Below are positions 23,543 through 32,647 of a DNA stretch of 64,000 nt, piece by piece. The stretch comes from Mantamonas sphyraenae (lineage: Eukaryota > CRuMs > Mantamonadidae), in NCBI GenBank assembly GCA_026936335.1, contig JAPMXV010000039.1, positions 163,501 through 227,500 of the forward strand. The letters are read 5' to 3'. Position 1 is the first letter of the stretch, and every line of letters begins with the position of its first letter. The notes under the pieces are model-generated. The model was not told the DNA's origin. It worked only from the letters and a program-made list of their open reading frames with translations, and searched no databases. A program made the position numbers and the translations under genes.

Positions 23543-24091
23543 ATGATCATCTACGTCAAAACACTTGGAGGCAAAACCATCACTCTCGATGTGGAACAGA
23601 CCAACACAGTTTTGGATCTCAAGAGGATGGTGCTGGACAAGGAGGGCATCCCGTTGCAACACCAAGGTTTCGTCTTTCAAGGCAAGCTCATGGAAAATTC
23701 ATCGCAGTTGTCCGAGTACAGCGGCTTGACCAACCAGACGAGCCTCCATCTCATGTTGAGCATGGGCCACAACTTCCGTTGCCAGCTCCCCGACGGGAGC
23801 GTCGTGAAAGCTGGGGGATATGACATGGATATCCTCAAGGATGCCCTGCGCAGACACGGCTGGGTTGTGACCAGCTTCGCCTACGAAGGGAACGTGCTGG
23901 AAGGCACCGATGAGGAGGTGATGACGCAGCTGATCGACATTCCGTTTCCAGACGACGGCGAGTGGCCGTTTGTCGTTGTGGACGGCGAACCCGCACCCAG
24001 CGAGGAGGTGAAGGAAACACCGGGCAATGGGGAGGCAGGAGAAGGGGGGAATGACGAGGAAGTGCATTCAGAGGTGACCGTGGAACAGTGA
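23543..24091 (+). CDS. Ubiquitin-like protein 2 of the tandem family
   Basis: A single exon of 182 aa starting MIIYVKTLGGKTITLDV, close to ubiquitin's MQIFVKTLTGKTITLEV. The helix region KRMVLDKEGIPLQHQGFVFQG parallels ubiquitin's KEGIPPDQQRLIFAG. The last Ubl strand, SLHLML, is followed by SMGHN, so no terminal Gly-Gly remains and conjugation is unlikely. The second domain has CQLPDGSVV, HGWVVTSF, EGNVLEGTDEEVMTQL, IDIP and VVDGEP, and an acidic tail ends EVTVEQ. It lies 60 bases after gene 1 on the same strand. The duplication is old enough that only the structural core is shared. Confidence 0.87.
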   Translation: MIIYVKTLGGKTITLDVEQTNTVLDLKRMVLDKEGIPLQHQGFVFQGKLMENSSQLSEYSGLTNQTSLHLMLSMGHNFRCQLPDGSVVKAGGYDMDILKDALRRHGWVVTSFAYEGNVLEGTDEEVMTQLIDIPFPDDGEWPFVVVDGEPAPSEEVKETPGNGEAGEGGNDEEVHSEVTVEQ

Positions 24092-24288
24092 GTCGGCGGG
24101 AGGGGGAGGGAAGAGGAAGTGGGAGTTGAAATGAAATGGAAACAACCAATCCACCGCAAACGCGTCCATGGGGACTCGTGGAAGATTCGAACATGGTCAT
24201 GGAGAGATGGAAACGGGTTGTTGTGAATGAATCCACTGAGAGTGTGATTACAGTATGTGTTGCGAGATTGCGCAAACAGACGCAAATC

Positions 24289-24855
24289 ATGCAGGTGTTC
24301 ATCCACAGCTACCTGGGGCACACAATCACGTTGGAAGTGGACCATAATGACACCATCCTTGAGCTGAAGCGCATGGTGCAGGAGAAAGAGGGCATTCCAC
24401 CTCAGTTCCAAGATTTCAAGTTCGGCGGAAGACCCATGGACAACAAGCGCACGGTGGCGGACTACGACTTGCACAACAACCCGAAGGAAATGTCGATTTT
24501 CCAGATTCTGCAGGTTGGGTCCAGGCTTGACTTTCAGATGCCCGACGGGCAGGTGGTGACGGCAGGGGCAGCTTCGATGGAGTTGTTGCGGGAAAAGCTC
24601 GCTGAAGCAGGGTGGAAAGTGAACAGCTTCATGCACGAGGGACAGGTGCTGGAAGGGGATGATGAAGAGGTGATGGAGCAGCTGCGTGACATTCCTCTGC
24701 GTGAGGACGGCGAGTTTGTGTCGATTGTCTGCACAGGGGAGCCCGTGGAGATCGTGGATGGCAGTGTTCAGCACACAGACAAGCAGAGGAGAGGAGAGCA
24801 ACAACAGAACATGGGTGAGGGGGGTGACGATGCAGAGGTCACTGTGGAGGAGTGA
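24289..24855 (+). CDS. Ubiquitin-like protein 3 of the tandem family
   Basis: A single exon of 188 aa. The frame is open further upstream, but the ATG at 24289 begins MQVFIHSYLGHTITLEV, which aligns with the Ubl start. The Ubl domain has KRMVQEKEGIPPQFQDFKFGG and ends IFQILQVGSR, with no Gly-Gly. The second domain is the clearest example of the shared unit: FQMPDGQVV, AGWKVNSF, EGQVLEGDDEEVMEQL, RDIPL and CTGEPV. The tail contains QQQN and ends EVTVEE, nearly the same as gene 2 (EVTVEQ), so genes 2 and 3 are the closest pair. About 197 bases separate it from gene 2. Confidence 0.87.
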   Translation: MQVFIHSYLGHTITLEVDHNDTILELKRMVQEKEGIPPQFQDFKFGGRPMDNKRTVADYDLHNNPKEMSIFQILQVGSRLDFQMPDGQVVTAGAASMELLREKLAEAGWKVNSFMHEGQVLEGDDEEVMEQLRDIPLREDGEFVSIVCTGEPVEIVDGSVQHTDKQRRGEQQQNMGEGGDDAEVTVEE

Positions 24856-25028
24856 CACCAAGCGGGGAAACACGTGCTGCCGGCACAGGCAAACGCTCAT
24901 GCTTGCACACGCAAACAACCGATCCATGATCTTGGAACCCGGGATGGGAACGAGTGAAAATGCTCTTTGTTGGCGTTTGGTGGTTGACGAAAGCAGATGT
25001 GTGCGACTGCGACTCGCAAGGCAGCACA

Positions 25029-25832
25029 ATGTACATTTTCGTCCGGGCAATCACTGGCAAAACAATTGAACTGGAAGTGGAGCCCGACACGGACATCCGC
25101 CGAGTGAAAGCGCACATTGAAGAGAAGGAGGGAATTCCAGCTGCCGAGCAGCGACTTGTGTTTGCTGGGAAGCAGCTGGAGAACTTTTACACGCTCGATT
25201 TTTACAACATCGGCAAGGAGGCCACGCTGAATTTGGTCCTGCGTCTGCGCAGTGGACCTCCGTTCCACTTCGTCCTCCCTAATGGCAACACCGGGTCGTT
25301 TCACCAATCTCCAAACTCTGCAGAGGAGGTTGTCGACCACCTGACGTACGTGGACGGCATCACACCCAGTGGCTACACGGTCGACGACAAGTCCTACACC
25401 TTGGACGAGATTATGGAGTTGTTGCCCTCGTTTGACTACGGCAACGAAGGCGTTTTTCACGTGCAGGGGGAACCGAGGGTGCCTCTCAGTGACTTTGTTG
25501 AAAAGTGCACCCCAGAGATGAATTGCCGGTGTGAATCAGACGCACCTGTGCAAATCTGGTTTCACAGTTCAGAGCAGGGCGAATTGGATGTCGATGCGTT
25601 GGCCAACGCCGGTGATGAACCCGTGCTGACGGTGAGCGGTTGCAGCGGCACGGTCGTTGCCGGCGACGACTCCACACTGAGCTTTGTGCCAGACGAACCC
25701 ATGGCACCCGGATGGCACATGGTCACTCTTCATTGCCGTCGTGTGGATGCTGTCACCTCCATCGACGTGTGCAAGGACTTGAAATGGGAGTTTCAAGTGA
25801 ATCGGGAGGAATCCAGCAGCAACTCGTCGTAG
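25029..25832 (+). CDS. Ubiquitin-like protein 4 of the tandem family, with an extra C-terminal β-domain
   Basis: A single exon of 267 aa, started at [17 protein letters not shown]. The Ubl domain is the most ubiquitin-like of the four: [24 protein letters not shown] and [10 protein letters not shown], where ubiquitin has LVLRLRGG. The second Gly is followed by PPFHF and the next domain. That domain is divergent ([21 protein letters not shown]). Only this member has ~110 further residues: a Cys-containing linker (CTPEMNCRC), then a β-rich module with [31 protein letters not shown] and LKWEFQV. This resembles immunoglobulin-like modules of the Big_5/SbsA type, a pattern call only. It closes the cluster, 173 bases after gene 3. 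Confidence 0.85.
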   Translation: MYIFVRAITGKTIELEVEPDTDIRRVKAHIEEKEGIPAAEQRLVFAGKQLENFYTLDFYNIGKEATLNLVLRLRSGPPFHFVLPNGNTGSFHQSPNSAEEVVDHLTYVDGITPSGYTVDDKSYTLDEIMELLPSFDYGNEGVFHVQGEPRVPLSDFVEKCTPEMNCRCESDAPVQIWFHSSEQGELDVDALANAGDEPVLTVSGCSGTVVAGDDSTLSFVPDEPMAPGWHMVTLHCRRVDAVTSIDVCKDLKWEFQVNREESSSNSS

Positions 25833-25987
25833 GCATCCACACACGCAACGGAATGACAAAGATGGTGATCCAACACACCCAAGAGTGATGTGATGGTCGT
25901 CGTTGCGATGGTCAATCCAAAGGAAATCCCCCCCCCTCCCCTCTCCCCTCTCCCCCCTTCACTTCTCACCCACCACACGCTCCCTGC

Positions 25988-28778
25988 ATGTTTCCGAGCC
26001 TCCAAGGATCCAGCCTACACACGGCTTCACGTGGGTCCAAGGAGATGGAACCCAGTGCGTCGGAGCTGCGCAAGCTCAACGCATCGGGGAGAGCACCGTC
26101 GCCAACCACCATCACCAACACCACCTCGTCTGCAGCCAAGCGACGCCGACGCCGCAAGCAGCAACAGCAACAGCAACAACAACAGAAGCAAAAGCAACAA
26201 ACAGAGGACACAACAACGGCAAACACACGTGAGGAGAAGGAGGAGGAGGAGCAGACGACGACGACGACGACGACGACACCGGCTCGACGCGGACACAAGG
26301 AGCGCTTCACACACGTGCACACGTCTCGGGGAAGCAGCAACGCAACGGCCATCAGCAAGGAACACCTGCCACAAGCGAGTAGGACCAACACACACAAGCA
26401 GGGGACGCAGAGGCAACGTAGGGAACGGCACGGATTCGAGGTGGCCAACAGTGTGTCTGTAAAACCACTGCGTGAGGCTGCAGACGTCAATGTCAGCGTG
26501 TGGCCTGCACGCACCTCACAGTACATGCACAAACACAGTCCCAAGGACAGCCATTCGCCCGAGAAAGGCACAGGGGAATCCTCCACGGACGCCGGCGCCG
26601 GCACCGGCAGCACACCACGCATCACCGCAGACAAACAATACGCCGTCCCAGGCCTGCTCAACAAGTACGAACGCATGATTGCAGACGAGTTTGCTGCACA
26701 GGGACTCCATGCCGGCGATCCGCCCTCTGAGGAGCGCCTGCGTGTCTTTCAGAGTGTCTTTGGTACGTTTTTCGTCGTGCGTGTGTGCTGGGTGGCCGTT
26801 ACACACAATCTCACACACCCCCCCTCCTTCCTCCTTCCCCCCCCACCCCCACAGAAACCTTTATCACCGACTTTATTACCTACCAACCGCTGCTGGCGGC
26901 CATCAAGACAGAGTACGAGCTGATGCTGGAGACGTTCCGGCGGCAAGCAGAGCTGCTGGAACCGCTGCAGCTGCGGCTGACGGCGCTGCAGCAGGAAACA
27001 CAGCAAATGTTTGAATCCATGCAAAAGGAACATTCGGACAAGGTGGCACCTGTGGTGCGGCAGCTGCAGGAGCTTCACATGGAAAACAATGCATTGAAGG
27101 AGCAAACGGGGGCCCTGGAAGCAGAAATCCTCGACCTCCGTTCGCAGCTGCAGTTGGCACAGAGCAACGAAGACGAACAGTTTGAGCTGCGCATGCAATT
27201 GCAAAACAAGTTGGATGCGGTGCGTGACTCGATGGGGGGGCATGAGAATGAGGTGATGCAACTGCGTTCGGAACGCAACCAGGCGGAGGAGGACCTCAAG
27301 TATGTGCAGAACGACCATGCAAAGGTGCTCATGCAAGTGTATGAACTGCAGCAGGCGGTCAAGGACATGGTACCCAAGCAGATGTACGAGGTGGCTGCGT
27401 TTGAGCTGAAACAGACGTCGAAACAGTTGAACGACCTCAAGCCCGAACACATGGCGCTGTTGGCGCAACACAACCAGCTCAAAACAGAGCATGAGATTAT
27501 ACAGAGCGAGTTGCACAAGTACAAGAGCGAGTGGGAGGTGCTGAAGCGCTCGGGTACGCCGCAACCAAAGTGGAGCGAAATCAATCAGGAACTGCCGCAA
27601 CTCAAGCTGGACATCCACCACCGCACCTCCATCCAGCTGGCCAACGATCTGAAACTCAAGTATCAGGCGCTGCAGGATGAGCTGGAAGACTACAAGAGCA
27701 GCTGGGTGGACGAGCAGCGGGAACGTGCAGAGGCAGAGGCCAGGGAGGGCAATTCTCGCTTTTTTGACGGCCTCGGCACGGGCAACGACGTACCCCTGTT
27801 CCTCCGTGCCACAGGCAAGATTCGAAACAGGCACATGAAGAAGCACGAACTGGAGGCTCTGCTCAAGGAAATCTGGAAGGCCAAGGAGGCATCGGACGCC
27901 TCCCGCAGCTCGCGGCAAAAGATGAGCAAGTTCCTGTTTCAGTTCCTGAAAAAGAGACAGTCGTCCACGGAAGAGGCCACCGAGATGGCGTACAACATCA
28001 TGGATGCGCTGGAGCGGTTCAAGTGGGATGCGGACTGCGAGCTGTTCCTCAAGGTGCTGTCGGGTGACCTGCCGGAGATGATTTACTGGGAGCAAAGCAC
28101 CATGCTGGACAACCTTAAAAAGGTGTTTGGCAAGTTGGACTTGCAGCAGAACAAAGGCAAGCAGACGGGCAAGGTGACCAAAAAGGCAGCCTTTGACGCC
28201 ATCGAAGTGTACTTTGCTTCGAAAACCGACGGCCGGATGCGGCAGTTGCGACAAGCGCTCAACTACGAGCAGCCGGGGACGGTTGTGCGGTACCGGGACC
28301 TGTTTGCGGAGACCAAAGAGGGCAACCAAGGCCCGTTTGTTGAAACCGTGCGCGACCACTACATCGAAGAGCGGGAGGAGCTGCAGAACGAACTCAAGGA
28401 AGCCATCGACAAGATCAAGGGCGATGTGAGTGTCAAGGACATGCGCAAGGTGTTTGCACATGTGGACAGATACAAACCCGACGACGAAGTGGACATGCTG
28501 CTCGCAGGCGCCTACGGTTGCACAGTCGACGCCCTCGACGACGCGCAGGACTTGCCTGGCGACGAGTTGTTTGTGCGTCTCAAGGAGCAGCCTCTGGGAC
28601 GCAGCAACAAGCCCGGGTCGAAGGACCCGCCCCCAGACGGAGCGGACGCTTCCAGGTGTGGAACGTCGCACGGGCTGCCGTCAGTCTCATGGCCTCGTCG
28701 CGGTCCAACAGCGTCAGCAGCAGCAGCAGCAGCAGCCGTGCAGCACGTGCGGGCCGAAGGCGCACCAGCCGAAGGTGA
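25988..28778 (+). CDS. TSNAXIP1-like (translin-associated factor X-interacting protein 1) coiled-coil protein
   Basis: Exon 1 (25988-26762) codes a basic, Gln/Thr/Ser-rich N-terminus and begins the conserved domain; exon 2 starts at 26855 after a 92-base intron with a strong pyrimidine tract. The join gives FQSVFETFITDFITYQPLLAAIKTEYE, the hallmark of the TSNAXIP1 N-terminal domain (about residues 235-290). A long coiled coil follows to ~residue 560, then the conserved VPLFLRATGKIRNR block and a helical C-terminal domain. In animals TSNAXIP1 is tied to cilia and spermatogenesis. The 3' end is uncertain: one frame runs into the next gene, whereas a short intron from about 28580 to 28653 gives a Ser-rich tail ending at 28778. 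A first ATG at 26045 is also possible. Confidence 0.75.
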
Positions 28779-28853
28779 GGCAATGAGGCATCATCGTGAT
28801 CATGCGCTCGCACACAAAACACAAACACACACACACACCACACACACACACAA

Positions 28854-30393
28854 ATGTACAGCCGTTGTGGATCACGCAAACGCACACATGGGCATGGGTT
28901 TGGAGTGTTGGTACCTCTGCTGCTTGTGATGTGGTTGTCCGTGCGCAACTGCTCGGCCGCTGTCATTGACATCCGCTCCACAGGGGCAGTGGCTGGCGAA
29001 AACAGTGTGCAAGCGGCGCAACAGAATGCAAAAGCAATCTTGGCAGCGTTTGCCAGGGCGAACGCAGGTGACACTGTGCTCGTGCCCGCAGTAGGGGACA
29101 AAGACGTGGGCAACACCGCAAACTGGTTCTACGCGCAGGGAGGCATCTACGTGGACAACCTTGTCAATGTGACGTGTGAGTAGGGGGCAGAGGGAGGAAT
29201 GGGGAACGGGTGTGGAGGAACCAGCAGCCAAAGGCACTGACACAGGATGTACCGGAAACTACTGATTACCCACGCGACGCGTAGTCGAACTTCAGGGCGT
29301 GTTGGCTATGGACGACCACTGGAAGGTGTGGCCTGTGCAGGAGAGTCTGAAACGGGTGTACAACTTTGTGCAGTTCAACAACTGCACGCAGCTGACGATC
29401 AATGGGGGTGGTGTGGTGCAGGGCCAGGGCAAGGTGTGGTGGGAGGAGGATATCCTCGGTCACCTGCCCTACAACAGGCCAAAGATGCTGTACGTGTTCC
29501 GAAGCACACACATTCAGATTCATGACCTGCTGCTCCACGATTCGCCGGCGTACCATGTGCGACTGGACGACGTGGACACCGCGGAGGTATGGAATGTGCA
29601 CATCCGCGTGGACCGCAAGGCCAAGGAGTCTGCACGTGCGTTGCGCAAGGGGCGTGTGGGTGCCATCGAGTTGGAGGATTTGAACACGGACGGAATTGAT
29701 CCCAGTGGGAAGAATGTGTATGTGCACGACTGCACTATTGTGAACGACGACGACTCGATTGCAGTCAAGCCGTGCAGTGGCGATTGTGTCAACTCCAAGT
29801 GCAGTGAGAACATGGTGTTTGAACGTCTCACCCTCCAGGGGGTGGGTGCATCCATTGGTTCGGTGCCTCCTGTGCCTGCAGTCAACTGCGTGCGCAACAT
29901 CACCTTTCGGGACATCAACATGCCCAAGACTGCAAAGGGCATCTACATCAAGAGCAACCCAACGTGTGACGGAAGCAACTCGGGCATCATCGAGAACATT
30001 GTGTACGAAAACGTGACGATTACGGAGCCACGCTGGTGGGCCATCTGGATTGGGCCGCAGCAGCAGCATGAGCCGCACGAGGCATTGGGACGCAAGTGTG
30101 CCCTGGATTATCCCATTAGCAAGCATTGTCCCACGCAGGGCTGTGTGACGTTTGCCAACATTGTGCTCAAGGACGTGTTTGTGGACCGTCCGTGGCTGTC
30201 ACCCGGTGTGATCAAGGGCAACTCCACACACCCGATGACCGGGGTGGTGTTTGACAACGTCGTGGTGCGTGAGGCTGGCGAGCTCCCCTTCCGTGGACAG
30301 TACGAGTGTGAGTATGCACAGTTGGAGGTGAAGGGTGAAACATACCCTGTGCCTCGTTGCAACAACGGCGGCAAGAACCGGATTGATTTCTGA
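28854..30393 (+). CDS. Secreted GH28-family (polygalacturonase-like) protein, copy A
   Basis: Exons 28854-29175 and 29285-30393 join to 476 aa. A signal peptide is visible (VLVPLLLVMWLSV, likely cleaved at CSA|AVID), so the protein is secreted or vacuolar. The right-handed β-helix repeats include the GH28 signature LEDLNTDGID and the acidic pair in VNDDDSIAVK, giving the three Asp of GH28 enzymes. Two other usual residues differ: the GHG-type His region reads GVGASIGS and the RIK motif reads YIK, so specificity or activity may be altered. From 29671 onward the DNA is almost identical to copy B at 38.2-39.7 kb, although the first halves are strongly diverged. Pectin or other uronan breakdown is the family role. 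Confidence 0.87.
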
Positions 30394-30441
30394 GGACCAT
30401 CATCATCATTAAAGCTTCTCGGCAAGCTCTTTGAGTTCCCT
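29671..30441 (+). repeat. Inverted repeat arm A (3' half of GH28 copy A plus flank)
   Basis: About 770 bases match, in reverse complement, 38158-38958. Every coding stretch I compared is identical at silent sites as well, and the two protein halves differ by one substitution (ELPF versus EFPF) before their last few residues. The match continues past the stop codon, with small indels in a GAT/CAT repeat, to about 30441. There it includes the last codons of the neighbouring oxidoreductase gene. This is typical of recent gene conversion or segmental duplication. Confidence 0.9.
30403..30441 (-). pseudogene. Orphan 3'-end fragment of the TIP30-like oxidoreductase gene
   Basis: Read on the minus strand, this segment encodes ELKELAEKL and a stop, matching the last codons of the intact oxidoreductase at 37414-38181. 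No other part of that gene is present here. It sits directly against the stop codon (30444) of the FAAP100-like gene. It is best explained as a passenger carried with GH28 sequence from the 38-kb site. Confidence 0.8.
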
Positions 30442-30443
30442 GC

Positions 30444-32519
30444 TCACACATGCTCAATCACCTCCTCTCTCCACTCTGTCCACAACGCCACACACTGCTC
30501 CCGAATCTCCCTCACACCACGCATAGCATCCACAACCGCATGCCTGGCAATCCAGTCCCCATTCTGTGCCCTTGTGACCAACACCTCCATCCCAAGCATC
30601 CACTGTTCCCGTAGCACCTCCACTGCCTCTTTCCGCTTTCGCAGCACTCCCTGAAGCGCCTGCATGTGCCCAAACTGCAATCCCACCTCCTGTACAAACA
30701 CTTTGCTCAGTAGCACTCCCATACGAACCTGCTTTGCCGTCTCTGTGCCACTACTGCTGCTGCTGCTGCCACTGCTAGACACGGCAGCTTCCGCCATCGC
30801 GTACAGCCGCCACAGTGCTTGCGTCAATGCTACCCGTTGCCACACGGATTCACTGCGCACTTTCCACACTCCCATCTTGCCATGTGCGCTGTCCACAGCC
30901 TCGATTGTGTCGACGCCAAGCAGCGTTCGCATCAGCGACAGGTGCACTTTCGCCTGAGCATCCTCCAGCTCGCTACTCGCGTGCAGCAGACGATACATGA
31001 GGATGGGATCGTGCAACACCATCACACTCTCCAGTCCCATATCCTGCCGCGGTGTGGTGCTCCACACCAGGTGTTGCTGTGCACACTCTCGCACCAAAGG
31101 CTCCTTCTGCTCGCCAAGGAAGCACACAAACACACGCAGGGTGCCATGGCATGCCGCTTGTGTCTCTGCACTCGCTTTCAGTCTGCATGCACCGTCGCGT
31201 AGCCTCACTTGCACGGCACACCGCTCTGCCCACACAACCAACACACGCCAGCGCGTATCGTCCGCCTCGCGCATCCGATCGCTGCACTGCCACCGGGTGT
31301 GCACCCACGCACGCCCACGGACAAACTCCACCTCGCTTTGCACGTGCAGGTGTGCCCCAATGTGTTCAAACACCTCCAACGCCCCGTGCACAAGGTCCAA
31401 CTCTGCATCCAACGCACGACTGCGTGCCACCAGCCCCTTTCTCTCCTCAGAAAGCTCGCCTATCCTCGTCAGCAACACCCGTTGGTCCGTAGGTGCTCTC
31501 CGCCCAGACACTCGATCCCCTCGCAGCTGCAACGCCTCTTCATGCCACACATAAAGCCGTTCACGCATGACCACCGCTACCCGCCCTCCTTGCAGCGACA
31601 CGCACACCCCCTGTACACCCGTCAAGTGGCACTTCTTCGCATGTGCCTCCCCCTGTCCCGATGCAACCCGATACAACGCACGCTGACGGCCACCAACCAC
31701 AAACACAACCCCATTCCCAGCACTGACTCCTGTCACCAGCTCGCCACGTACGTTTAGCTCATTCAGCACCCCGTTCTGGATGCATGTGCCTCGTGTGGAC
31801 AGCACCAGCGAGCCAAACAGGCCCAGCAACCGATCCTCGCCGCCCAACACGCCGTATTCCTGCATCTTGCCATCGTCCAGACTCACTCTCATCACTCGTC
31901 CGTCGTCCAATGGCACCAAGCGCGCCTCTCCGTCGTCCACAAGCGACACGTGAGTGCACTGTGCGTCCCATTGACACCCCATCGGAGGTGCAACGCTCAC
32001 CCCAGCATCGCTCACCTCCTCCCACGACGTATCGTATTCGGTGCTAAACCACTGACCCTGCACATCGATTCCCGACACACTCCATGTCTCTGTCGTCCCT
32101 CTGTACTCCATCCACCTTGCCCCTGGACAGCTCAGCACGGGGTTGGGAAACGCCACTGCCTTCCCAAACACCCTGGGGCCTTGATGTGCTTCTGTACGCT
32201 TGTGCACCCGAGTCACACGTGATCCTTCCTGTGCTTTATAATCGCCCTGGACGTCCAATACATACACACAACCTGTGACATCCAGCAGCACGGCGCGCAA
32301 GTCGTCGTCGGTGATCAGGATCCTTCGCACGCGTTCCTTGCCCCGATACACGGCAACAACGCGCCCGGCGTCAACCACCTGCACTAATGCACCCAACGCC
32401 ACCACGGTCAGCTCTTGCCGCTCTGCACATGCCAGCAACACGCCTGGGCGGGACCCGGCCCCACGCACAAGCAGCCCCATGCCAATATCTTGGGTTGGGT
32501 GGTGCCCTCGCGTTGGCAT
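30444..32519 (-). CDS. FAAP100-like protein (β-propeller, coiled coil, β-sandwich); tentative
   Basis: A single exon of about 691 aa. The start is the ATG beginning MPTRGHHPTQD at 32519. Residues 1-370 are short β-strands separated by turns (VVALGALVQVVDAGRVV, LVSTRG-like, GRVAVVMRERLYVWHEEALQ), as in a degenerate β-propeller. A ~40-residue coiled coil follows (GELSEERKGLVARSRALDAE), then β-rich sequence (RWRVLVVWAERCAVQVRL) and a helical C-terminus. This order matches FAAP100, the Fanconi anaemia core-complex partner of FANCB and FANCL. FANCB and other propeller proteins have a similar layout, and there is no single diagnostic motif, so the name rests on architecture. It is divergent from REV1, another interstrand-crosslink repair factor, with 128 bases between start codons. 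Confidence 0.4.
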   Translation of the reverse strand: MPTRGHHPTQDIGMGLLVRGAGSRPGVLLACAERQELTVVALGALVQVVDAGRVVAVYRGKERVRRILITDDDLRAVLLDVTGCVYVLDVQGDYKAQEGSRVTRVHKRTEAHQGPRVFGKAVAFPNPVLSCPGARWMEYRGTTETWSVSGIDVQGQWFSTEYDTSWEEVSDAGVSVAPPMGCQWDAQCTHVSLVDDGEARLVPLDDGRVMRVSLDDGKMQEYGVLGGEDRLLGLFGSLVLSTRGTCIQNGVLNELNVRGELVTGVSAGNGVVFVVGGRQRALYRVASGQGEAHAKKCHLTGVQGVCVSLQGGRVAVVMRERLYVWHEEALQLRGDRVSGRRAPTDQRVLLTRIGELSEERKGLVARSRALDAELDLVHGALEVFEHIGAHLHVQSEVEFVRGRAWVHTRWQCSDRMREADDTRWRVLVVWAERCAVQVRLRDGACRLKASAETQAACHGTLRVFVCFLGEQKEPLVRECAQQHLVWSTTPRQDMGLESVMVLHDPILMYRLLHASSELEDAQAKVHLSLMRTLLGVDTIEAVDSAHGKMGVWKVRSESVWQRVALTQALWRLYAMAEAAVSSSGSSSSSSGTETAKQVRMGVLLSKVFVQEVGLQFGHMQALQGVLRKRKEAVEVLREQWMLGMEVLVTRAQNGDWIARHAVVDAMRGVREIREQCVALWTEWREEVIEHV

Positions 32520-32647
32520 CGTTCTCACCAATCACCCCACACACACACACACACACACACACAGAGGAATTGCGCAAGAACACCATCGCATCCCCACCCG
32601 TCCCCCGGATCCTCCCAACGCAACACTGCCACTTCTCATGGCTTCCG
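32520..32647. promoter_or_regulatory. Divergent promoter of the FAAP100-like and REV1 genes
   Basis: This 128-base interval lies between outward-facing start codons. It contains a (CA)n run of about 22 bases near 32540-32562 followed by AGAGGAATTG. No TATA box is seen. Shared promoter function is inferred from layout. Confidence 0.35.

Noticed and set aside
28785-28929. Extension of the TSNAXIP1-like frame across the GH28 signal peptide
   Set aside because: The added residues are CA-repeat translation and overlap the start of a well-supported secreted protein, so a spliced end near 28,778 is preferred.
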